Below, in pieces: positions 1 to 6,567 of a DNA stretch of 7,759 nt. Source of the DNA: an uncultured Lachnospiraceae bacterium (GTDB taxonomy: Bacteria; Bacillota; Clostridia; Lachnospirales; Lachnospiraceae); contig CAJUHQ010000151.1 of the NCBI GenBank assembly GCA_910586095.1, positions 1 through 7,759 of the forward strand, given 5' to 3'. Both the position numbers and the translations under genes were made by a program. The notes below the pieces were generated by a model that saw only the letters and a list, made by a program, of their open reading frames with translations, ran no database searches and had not been told where the DNA came from. Every line of letters begins with the position of its first letter. The first letter of the stretch is position 1.

Positions 1-686
1 TTACGGGGCATCTGGCGTATCCGAAAATTTATTATAAGAGATAAGATTTCTGGGTGGAAGATAGGGTTATGGACAATCCTTGCTACCATCGCCGCAAATA
101 TTGAAGCTTTGATTGTAGTTGAAGCTTTTGGTATGGAAATGACACTTGGAAACATTTTATTTGCCTCTACATTTCTTGTGACAGATATTTTGAGTGAACT
201 TTATGGAAAAAAAGCGGCACAACATGCGGTATATTTAGGGATTGTTACTTCTATACTGTTCATTCCACTTAGCAGTTCATGGCTTTTGTATACCCCTGGT
301 GCAAATGACTGGGCGATGCCAAGTATTCGTACTATTTTCTCCAACCCCCACGCCTAATGTTTGTTGGAGTTCTTGTCTATGTAATTGTGCAACTTTTTGA
401 TGTGTGGGCTTATCATAAATGGTGGCATTTCACAGAAAAAAAATTTGGTGATACTCAAAAATATTTATGGCTGCGCAACAATGGTTCCACCTTACTCTCA
501 CAACTTATCAATACCATATTGTTTACGCTAGGGGCATTTTTTGGTGTTTATGAGACTTCGACACTGCTTTCTATCATGCTTTCTAGTTATATTATTTTTG
601 TTGTGACAAGCCTAGCCGATACGCCTTTTGTCTATCTAGCACGATATCTACATAAAAATCATAAGTGTGCACCCAAACAATTATAA
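1..686 (+). pseudogene. Queuosine-precursor transporter (YhhQ/Vut_1 family), 5'-partial and frameshifted
   Basis: Integral membrane protein of the YhhQ/Vut_1 family, which imports the queuosine precursors preQ0/preQ1 for tRNA modification. The first reading frame is open from base 1 to a TAA at 355-357. The second part reads from about 345 to a TAA at 684-686 in another frame. Joined, they read as one protein: ATIAANIEALIVV, FLVTDILSELYGKKAA, then FVGVLVYVIVQLFDVWAYHKW, YLWLRNNGSTLLSQ and TSLADTPFVYLARYL, with about six hydrophobic segments. The family wording at the junction, as I remember it, is close to NTPRLM; here AAC is followed by CCCCACGCC, which fits loss of one base. The TTG at 109 is not a real start, because homology continues upstream (GLWTILATIAANIE). 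The true start is left of the window, probably close. It converges on lacZ. Family call is good; whether the break is real, a sequencing error or recoding cannot be decided from this sequence. Confidence 0.83.
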
Positions 687-761
687 GTATTCCTTTTCCC
701 AATTGTGCATGACTTATATACTATTTTTCTAACTCATTGATTCTGCACAGATCCACACATA

Positions 762-797
762 AAAATGGCTGACTCAAATTAAAAAGTCAGCCATTTT
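762..797. terminator. Bidirectional intrinsic terminator between the transporter and lacZ
   Basis: Perfect 13-bp inverted repeat: AAAATGGCTGACT (762-774) and AGTCAGCCATTTT (785-797) around a 10-nt loop. The core is GC-containing, with A-runs on one side and T-runs on the other, so either strand yields a stem followed by U-rich RNA (five T on the - strand). It lies 20 nt past the lacZ stop and 75 nt past the transporter stop, between convergent genes, as expected for a shared terminator. Confidence 0.9.
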
Positions 798-816
798 CAT
801 AATTATTTGTTTTTGA

Positions 817-3800
817 TTATACTCCTTTAAAATCAAATGACAACTTCAACTTATTAGTAGTGTCCAACAAATACTCTTCATGTGGTCTTGCTCCCCAGCT
901 ATCATCACCGCCTACACCCATCTGCGCTAAAGCTACACGAACGATAGTGTAATATACAGGAGGCAATTCATAGGTGTGCAAAACATTCTCTAATTCGTGT
1001 GGTGTATACGGAAGCACATTTACATGTAGATTTTTGCCTGTAAACACAATCCCATGTCCCTTGTTATCTGTAACCTGTGCACATCGCACATTTATGTGGT
1101 TTCCACACTCTTGTGGCACTAGATACTCTGCTAGTTGATCTTTCACTTTCTTGTGATAAAGCCCTATGCGTCCACCTCTACAGCGATCAACATAAGTTTC
1201 CTCTGGCCCTAGTCCATACCATGTCAGATTTTCCAAAGCTGCATCAAACCGGAACATTATCCCAAACTCAGGCATATCTATAATTCCCTGAGGAGGCTGA
1301 TATGTCATTGTTGTACGCACAGTTCCATCACCAACCACCTCATAGCTTATCGTACACTCAGATTCTGGTGTAGTGGGCAATCTATAGTCATACGTGATTG
1401 TAACACTAGTCTCATTTTTGGTGATTACTGGCGGCTTTCCCTGTTGATATAAACTTGCTACCTTCCATTGTGCATATCGGAAAGGCATCTGACATCCACG
1501 ATCATTGTCTGTTGGTGCTCTCCAAAAGTTTGGTTGAGGAATCCCTTTGATCAATTCTCTGCCTGCATACACATAAGAAACCAATCCCTTTCCACCTTTG
1601 TCAAACAATGCCTCAAAGTGCATCCCCCGCACCCCAATATTGTATGTTCCCTCTGTGATCTTGACTGCATCTAGCTGTGATTTTTCTCCTTGTGCAATCT
1701 CATAAACTGCCTGTCCAAAAGCAACCTCATGACCACGTTTAGCCCAAAGCGTATCTTCTTTCAAAACAAAAGCTACTGTCACAACATACTCACCACACAT
1801 AGTCGCTTTCCAAGGATCTATGTTACTCCACGGCGTTTTATAGCGAAATAGTGGCAAATCATAAATAGCCTTTGAAAGAGGCTCTACTGCTGTTCCAACC
1901 ACGGTGCGCACAAGCTCTATTCCATCGAGCGCAAGGGTGACAATACACTCAAAATCGGACGTATCTGTGAAAAGATTTTTGTTGATAACCTCAAATTTAC
2001 CTTCTGCAATCTCAATCTGTATATTTTGATAATTGAACTTAACTTCCTGCATCTTAGGGGATGGCTTTCGATTGCCTCCATAAGCTATGCCATTTCCACT
2101 AAAATTGTAATCGCAAGGCCTGTCATCAAAATCACCGCCATATCCTAATACCTCATTGCCATATCGATCTCTGTGATAAATGGACTGATCGATATAATCC
2201 CAGATAAACCCTCCCTGGAACAATGGCTCCTCATCTGTCAAATCGGTATACTTGTGCATAGCCCCACAAGAATTTCCCATCGCATGTGTATATTCACACA
2301 AAATATATGGTTTGTTTCTATCCTGCTCTAAAAATTCTTTCACAGAGGCAGCACTTGCATACATACGGCTCTCTATATCAGAGGTATCATTGTATCGCCT
2401 GTCATGCGCAATTCCCTCATAATGCACAAGTCTTGTGTCATCTAGCTTGCGAAGTCTCTGAGACATCTCATAGATCACAGAACCACCATATGACTCATTT
2501 CCACAGGACCAGATCAAAATACAAGCATGATTTTTATCGCGCTCATACATAGATTGAATTCTGTCTAACAAAAGAGGCTCCCACTCTTTTCTGTCGCCTG
2601 GAAGTGCTTTGTCAATTGGCCATGAGCCGTTATTGATTAAATCCCACAGGCCATGTGTTTCCATATTACACTCATCAATCAGATATAGACCATACTCATC
2701 GCAAAGCTCATAAAGCATTGAATCATTTGGATAATGACTAGTTCTGATCGCATTAATATTGTTTTGCTTCATGGTGATAATATCCTGTACTGTCTCTTCG
2801 TAATTTGGTACACGTCCACCTCGCGCACCAAATTCATGTCTATTCACACCTTTCAACACAATGCGTTTTCCATTTAAAGTCATCACCGTTTTATCGATAG
2901 CAAAGCGCCTAAATCCAACTTTTTGTGAAACAATCTCCACCACAGAACCATCCATATCATAAATTGTAATATGTAGTTCATATAAATGAGGCTTTTCTGC
3001 ACTCCACAGTCGCGGATTGTTCACTTTTATACAACAGGCAGCATTGACGCCATCCTGAAGCGCTACATCTACATTTGCAACTTCTTCGCCATGATAAAAA
3101 AGCTCCGCACGCGCCTGGACAGTATTTGCATCCCGATTGTTCATCTTTATTGTCATAGACAAATTCGCTCTTGTGTAATCTACTTGCTGTTCATTCATAT
3201 CAAACAAGGTCTTGACTTGCAAATCCATGACATGCCTATCGGGAATCGCATATAAATATACACTCCTAAATATCCCAGAAAAACGGAAAAAGTCCTGATC
3301 TTCGCACCAACTTCCGCTCGTCCACTTATAAACCTGAACAGCTAATTTATTCTCTCCACTTTTTAGTACATCCGTCAACTCAAATTCTGATGGAGTAAAT
3401 GTGTCCTCACTATAACCAATATATACTCCGTTGCACCAAAGCGCAAAACCGCTCTCCACACCTTGAAAAGAGACGAACACTCTCTTTTTTGCAAACCGCT
3501 CTGGAAGATGGAAATATTTGACATAGCTAGCGGTTGGATTGAAGCGTTGTGGGATCTCTCCAGGTTCTATTGACTCATGTCCATCCCACGGATACTGTAT
3601 ATTGACATATTGTGGTTTGTCATATCCTTCCATCTGAATATGTGCGGGGACTTGAATATCATCCCAATCTTTGCAGTTCACATCGCACTCTTGAAACGTC
3701 TTTGGCGCTTCCTCAATATTTTTTGCATAGCAAAATTTCCAGATCCCATCAAGACTTTCTTTAAACCCTTCTATCTTTTGTATCAGTTCTATCTCATCCG

Positions 3801-3897
3801 CATAAAACTTGTGATCCGAATGGGCTGCCACTCTATTTTCCCCAAAAAATCCAGGGTCCTTTATCTTATTGTAATCAAATACTACATTTTTCTGCAT
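817..3897 (-). CDS. lacZ: Beta-galactosidase, glycoside hydrolase family 2 (LacZ type)
   Basis: Cytoplasmic retaining beta-galactosidase that splits lactose to glucose and galactose. It is 1026 residues, very close to the E. coli LacZ length, with no signal peptide. Approximate domains: jelly-roll sugar-binding 45-215, Ig-like 217-330, TIM barrel 332-625, domain 4 635-725, and the C-terminal small-chain beta-sandwich 750-1025. Active-site residues are intact by motif comparison with E. coli. The acid/base is E468 in WSCGNES (E461) and the nucleophile is E535 in ILCEYTHAMGNS (E537). E413 and H415 lie in NMETHG (Mg site), with H354, H388, Y513, H538, W566, F599, N602 and W1001 (E. coli W999) also present. 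The ATG at 3897 is preceded by GGAG (3908-3905) with a 7-nt spacer. It is the last gene of the galT-araC-lacZ run, 61 nt after araC, and ends at the terminator at 762-797. Specificity for lactose over other beta-galactosides is inferred. Confidence 0.98.
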   Translation of the reverse strand: MQKNVVFDYNKIKDPGFFGENRVAAHSDHKFYADEIELIQKIEGFKESLDGIWKFCYAKNIEEAPKTFQECDVNCKDWDDIQVPAHIQMEGYDKPQYVNIQYPWDGHESIEPGEIPQRFNPTASYVKYFHLPERFAKKRVFVSFQGVESGFALWCNGVYIGYSEDTFTPSEFELTDVLKSGENKLAVQVYKWTSGSWCEDQDFFRFSGIFRSVYLYAIPDRHVMDLQVKTLFDMNEQQVDYTRANLSMTIKMNNRDANTVQARAELFYHGEEVANVDVALQDGVNAACCIKVNNPRLWSAEKPHLYELHITIYDMDGSVVEIVSQKVGFRRFAIDKTVMTLNGKRIVLKGVNRHEFGARGGRVPNYEETVQDIITMKQNNINAIRTSHYPNDSMLYELCDEYGLYLIDECNMETHGLWDLINNGSWPIDKALPGDRKEWEPLLLDRIQSMYERDKNHACILIWSCGNESYGGSVIYEMSQRLRKLDDTRLVHYEGIAHDRRYNDTSDIESRMYASAASVKEFLEQDRNKPYILCEYTHAMGNSCGAMHKYTDLTDEEPLFQGGFIWDYIDQSIYHRDRYGNEVLGYGGDFDDRPCDYNFSGNGIAYGGNRKPSPKMQEVKFNYQNIQIEIAEGKFEVINKNLFTDTSDFECIVTLALDGIELVRTVVGTAVEPLSKAIYDLPLFRYKTPWSNIDPWKATMCGEYVVTVAFVLKEDTLWAKRGHEVAFGQAVYEIAQGEKSQLDAVKITEGTYNIGVRGMHFEALFDKGGKGLVSYVYAGRELIKGIPQPNFWRAPTDNDRGCQMPFRYAQWKVASLYQQGKPPVITKNETSVTITYDYRLPTTPESECTISYEVVGDGTVRTTMTYQPPQGIIDMPEFGIMFRFDAALENLTWYGLGPEETYVDRCRGGRIGLYHKKVKDQLAEYLVPQECGNHINVRCAQVTDNKGHGIVFTGKNLHVNVLPYTPHELENVLHTYELPPVYYTIVRVALAQMGVGGDDSWGARPHEEYLLDTTNKLKLSFDFKGV

Positions 3898-3925
3898 TCT
3901 AATTCTCCATACCGCTTTTAACGGC

Positions 3926-3957
3926 CTAAATAGTTGTTAATTCCTAGTTTTTTGTCA
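3926..3957 (-). promoter_or_regulatory. Possible weak promoter for lacZ
   Basis: In the 61-nt gap between araC and lacZ, the - strand carries CTGACA (5 of 6 to the -35 consensus) directly after the araC stop codon. After a 17-nt spacer comes AACTAT, only 3 of 6 to the -10 consensus. The poor -10 would suit an activator-dependent promoter under the neighbouring AraC-type protein, but lacZ may equally be transcribed by read-through from galT-araC. Weak support. Confidence 0.22.
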
Positions 3958-3958
3958 G

Positions 3959-4858
3959 TTATGTCTTTTGTTCTTTCTTTATAGTCACTGGACGTCGTTT
4001 CCATTGATAGGGTGATGTTCCAATAATACGTCTAAAATTTCTGTTAAATGTAGAGGGAGTGATAAATCCTACTTGTTCCGCAACATCCTCCATACTGCTA
4101 TCTGTCTTGTCAATCAAATCGCAAGCCTTCTTTACACGAACAAAATTTATATACTCAATTGGCGTCATATTCATGTTTTCCTGAAAAATTTTTCTAAAGT
4201 GTGTCTCACTCATATGACATTCGCTCGCCAGATCAGAAATTTTAAAATTACTAGAATAATTTTTTTCTATATATACAATAGCATTTTCTAATCGGAAACT
4301 ACTTGCTTTGCCCAAAAACACTTCTGTCTGCCTATCATGAAGCAATATGATTTCAAATAACAATGCATACACCAATCCACTTACACATTCCTGATAATAA
4401 GAATTTTTGTTCTGCATTTTTTGAAAAATTGCTTTGATTAACTGCCCCATTATTGGGTCCTCTTCAGATTTTAGAATGATTGCCTTTTCATTGAGGCGAT
4501 CTACACTATCTTTAATTTCCTGCCCAGATCTCCCACAGTGTCTCAGAACATCTTCTGGACAGATATACAGATATTCCCAAAATGCCTCGACATTTGTGTC
4601 ACTTCTTGTCACATGCCGGATATTGGCTGGAATACATGATATTGTGCCTGACTCAAAGTGATGCTGATCCTCCTCTATAATCAACTCTCCTACTCCATAA
4701 TGGCAATATCCAATCTCGAGTAGATTATGAAAGTGCCGTTTATAGACATTTTCACCATACACCCGAATCCACTCGCTGCCCATCAATGCTAATATGGGTT
4801 CATTATAAGGTATCTCACAAAAACAAAATTCAGATGTTTCTCTTTTTTTCTTAGGCAT
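3959..4858 (-). CDS. AraC/XylS-family transcriptional regulator with N-terminal cupin domain
   Basis: Probable local regulator of the galactose/lactose genes. From the chosen start it is 299 residues, the usual AraC-family length. The N-terminal half holds a cupin-like sensor (about 40-90, HFHNLLEIGY...GTISCIPANIRH). The C-terminus holds two helix-turn-helix motifs, about 205-250 (FKISDLASECHMSETHFRKI) and about 255-289 (SMEDVAEQVGFITPSTFNRN...GTSPYQWKRR). The ATG at 4858 has AGGAG five bases upstream. An in-frame ATG at 4933 would add 25 residues of poor quality, lacks a ribosome binding site and lies inside the 4911-4947 hairpin, so I reject it. It sits 100 nt after galT and 61 nt before lacZ on the same strand, so co-transcription and control of these genes are likely but inferred. 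The effector is unknown; lactose, galactose or another beta-galactoside are guesses from context. Confidence 0.94.
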   Translation of the reverse strand: MPKKKRETSEFCFCEIPYNEPILALMGSEWIRVYGENVYKRHFHNLLEIGYCHYGVGELIIEEDQHHFESGTISCIPANIRHVTRSDTNVEAFWEYLYICPEDVLRHCGRSGQEIKDSVDRLNEKAIILKSEEDPIMGQLIKAIFQKMQNKNSYYQECVSGLVYALLFEIILLHDRQTEVFLGKASSFRLENAIVYIEKNYSSNFKISDLASECHMSETHFRKIFQENMNMTPIEYINFVRVKKACDLIDKTDSSMEDVAEQVGFITPSTFNRNFRRIIGTSPYQWKRRPVTIKKEQKT

Positions 4859-4863
4859 CTTTT

Positions 4864-4868
4864 CTCCT
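4864..4868 (-). promoter_or_regulatory. Ribosome binding site deciding the araC-family start
   Basis: AGGAG on the - strand, separated by AAAAG from the ATG at 4858-4856. It is the only good Shine-Dalgarno sequence near the 5' end of this reading frame and supports the shorter protein. The upstream ATG at 4933 is preceded by ATTGAACA, with no purine-rich box. Confidence 0.75.
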
Positions 4869-4910
4869 AATTTCCTCGTGATAGCTCTTTTTCCATCACC
4901 AACACCATTC

Positions 4911-4947
4911 ACATAGATTGAACAATATTTCATTGTTCAATCTATGT
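4911..4947. repeat. 16-bp perfect inverted repeat between galT and the araC-family gene
   Basis: Arms ACATAGATTGAACAAT (4911-4926) and ATTGTTCAATCTATGT (4932-4947) are exact reverse complements around a 5-nt centre, ATTTC. It begins 12 nt after the galT stop codon and lies in the leader of the araC-family gene. Neither side is followed by a T-run, so it does not look like an intrinsic terminator. Possible roles are an operator for the adjacent regulator, an mRNA-stabilising or processing hairpin that sets the galT/lacZ ratio, or an inserted palindromic repeat. The structure is certain; the role is open. Confidence 0.85.
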
Positions 4948-4958
4948 ACTTCAAAGAA

Positions 4959-6467
4959 CTATAAACTATCTGTAAATCTCTTAAACGCCTCTATGCCCGC
5001 CGCATCTCTCTTATAGACACCTGCATGCTCTAACACCTTGCCAAATACAATCCCAACTTCCTTTTTGATAATGTCCATGATATTATCCTTTGTAACGGTT
5101 TCGTATTGGGGTAAAAATTCATCTACCCAGTCTGCATGTTTTGCTAAAACTTCATTTTTGCGCAAGTCTTCCTTTTCAAGAAGCGCTTTTGCAAGTAGAT
5201 CAAGCTCCTCTTTCAGCCGTGAAGGAAGTACTGCCAACCCCATAACTTCGATTAGTCCAATATTTTCCTTCTTAATATGATGAAGCTCTGCATGAGGATG
5301 ATATACTCCAAGAGGATGCTGTTGCGTCGTAATATTATTGCGTAGCACTAAATCTAACTCATACTGATCTCCACGCTTACGTGCAATTGGCGTAATCGTG
5401 TTATGAGGCTCCCCATCTGTATTGGCAAAAATAAATGCCTCCTCATCTGTATACCCACGCCACTTTGTAAGAATTTGGTCTGCAAGTTCAATAATTCTAT
5501 CATACTCCTTATGAGAAAGCCGGATCACAGACATTGGCCATTTTACGATACCTGTCTGAACATCTTCGAATCCTTTGACACAAAATGTTCTCTCCACAGG
5601 TGCTTTTGCCATAGCAAACTCATAATTTCCTCCCTGAAAATGGTCATGGCTAAGGATAGATCCTCCCACAATCGGAAGATCTGCATTCGAACCAACAAAA
5701 TAATGTGGAAACTGCTCTACAAATTGAAACAACTTGACGAAAGTATCATGCTCTATTTTCATAGGGATGTGCTGACTGTTAAACACAATACAATGCTCAT
5801 TATAATATACATAAGGTGAGTATTGAAATCCCCATTGGTTCCCCTGAATTGTAACTGGAATAATCCTGTGATTCTGTCTTGCAGGATGATTCACACGTCC
5901 AGCATACCCCTCATTCTCCATGCAAAGCTGACACTTAGGATAGCCACTTTGCTTCGCATTTTTTGCTGCTGCAATTGCTTTAGGATCTTTTTCTGGTTTT
6001 GACAAATTAATAGTAATATCCATCTCACCATACTCTGTTTGCGCCTTCCACTTTCTGTCGCGCGCAATGCGATAACGTCTAATATAATCTGTATTCTGGC
6101 TAAACTGATAATACCAGTCTGTCGCTGCACACGCTCCCTTTTCCTCGTAGAGCTTATTGAAGATTGTGATCACTTCTGATGGGCGCGGAACCAAAATTCC
6201 CATAATTTTTGTGTCAAACAAATCTCTGTACACAATGCTATCATCGGGAAGTAACCCTTGCTCCACTGCATAGTCTACCATCTCCTTTAGTAGCGATTCT
6301 AAATCGAACGTGGCTGGATCAGTGATAGCATCTACAGAAGGTTCATCATATTCCTCTAGACCAAAAAGTTCTAGCAGTCTGTTCGTTATGTAGATTCTGT
6401 CCCCCTCTTCAAAAAGCTCTGCTGCAATACCATAATTGACTAGGGTTGCAATATTTTGTGTAATCAT
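4959..6467 (-). CDS. galT: UDP-glucose--hexose-1-phosphate uridylyltransferase, type 2
   Basis: Leloir-pathway enzyme that exchanges UMP between UDP-glucose and galactose-1-phosphate, giving UDP-galactose and glucose-1-phosphate in the cytoplasm. Its 502 residues fit the long Firmicutes-type GalT2, not the roughly 350-residue E. coli type. The active-site signature H274-D-H276-F-Q278 (in ILSHDHFQGG) corresponds to the HPHxQ motif of GalT1, and H276 is the expected uridylylated histidine. Other family marks are KCQLCMENEGYAGRVNHPAR (178-197, with a CxxC) and the His-rich YHPHAELHHIKKENIGLIEV (389-408) followed by MGLAVLPSRLKEEL. The ATG at 6467 has GAAGGG upstream with a 5-nt spacer. It precedes araC and lacZ on the same strand. 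No galK or galE adjoins it here, which is notable because galK commonly neighbours galT in Firmicutes. Confidence 0.97.
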   Translation of the reverse strand: MITQNIATLVNYGIAAELFEEGDRIYITNRLLELFGLEEYDEPSVDAITDPATFDLESLLKEMVDYAVEQGLLPDDSIVYRDLFDTKIMGILVPRPSEVITIFNKLYEEKGACAATDWYYQFSQNTDYIRRYRIARDRKWKAQTEYGEMDITINLSKPEKDPKAIAAAKNAKQSGYPKCQLCMENEGYAGRVNHPARQNHRIIPVTIQGNQWGFQYSPYVYYNEHCIVFNSQHIPMKIEHDTFVKLFQFVEQFPHYFVGSNADLPIVGGSILSHDHFQGGNYEFAMAKAPVERTFCVKGFEDVQTGIVKWPMSVIRLSHKEYDRIIELADQILTKWRGYTDEEAFIFANTDGEPHNTITPIARKRGDQYELDLVLRNNITTQQHPLGVYHPHAELHHIKKENIGLIEVMGLAVLPSRLKEELDLLAKALLEKEDLRKNEVLAKHADWVDEFLPQYETVTKDNIMDIIKKEVGIVFGKVLEHAGVYKRDAAGIEAFKRFTDSL

Positions 6468-6487
6468 AGTTTCCCTTCTTTCTATTG

Positions 6488-6514
6488 ATTTTAATATTTT
6501 TACTTTTATAACAA
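6488..6514 (-). promoter_or_regulatory. Possible promoter of the galT-araC-lacZ run
   Basis: The 100-nt gap before galT is very AT-rich on the - strand. It contains TTGTTA (6514-6509) and TAAAAT (6493-6488, 5 of 6 to the -10 consensus) with a short 15-nt spacer. An alternative -10, TATAAA, lies at 6510-6505 without a good -35. A promoter in this gap is plausible because galT starts a functionally coherent group and the gene before it is unrelated. The exact boxes are uncertain. Confidence 0.3.
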
Positions 6515-6525
6515 CATATATTTCA

Positions 6526-6538
6526 CATGAACCTCATG
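6526..6538. promoter_or_regulatory. Small inverted repeat upstream of galT, possible operator
   Basis: CATGA-ACC-TCATG, two perfect 5-bp arms with a 3-nt centre, about 60 nt upstream of the galT start. It sits where a -35 region would lie for the alternative TATAAA box at 6510-6505. Such a short palindrome can arise by chance; a regulator-binding role is only inferred from position. Confidence 0.25.
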
Positions 6539-6567
6539 ATGAAAAACGCCTGTTTTTTGCGGACAGA

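Noticed and set aside
109..357. A small separate gene beginning with TTG at 109
   Set aside because: The frame is open to base 1 and the residues before 109 continue the transporter family sequence, so this is an internal codon of a gene that starts outside the window.
3577..3921. Open frame on the + strand across the 5' end of lacZ
   Set aside because: It is antisense to a clearly coding gene, has no recognisable protein features, and no ribosome binding site was evident. Other + strand frames within lacZ, araC, galT and the SUFU gene were left out for the same reasons.
3898..3958. Catabolite (CcpA cre) site or LacI-type operator before lacZ
   Set aside because: I looked for the TGWAANCGNTNWCA pattern and for a strong dyad in this gap and before galT; only a 4-bp imperfect pairing (GCCG/CGGT) was found, which is not enough.
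4911..4947. Intrinsic terminator of galT
   Set aside because: Stem strength is fine, but no T-run follows on either strand, so I call it an inverted repeat of unknown role.
5891..6130. Short - strand frame inside galT
   Set aside because: It overlaps galT in another frame on the same strand, where the GalT reading is strongly conserved; its composition is that of an out-of-frame translation.
6542..6557. AAAAAC-GCCT-GTTTTT hairpin as a terminator after the SUFU gene
   Set aside because: The stem has only one G-C pair and a tetraloop, too weak to count as an intrinsic terminator, so read-through from the SUFU gene into galT cannot be excluded.
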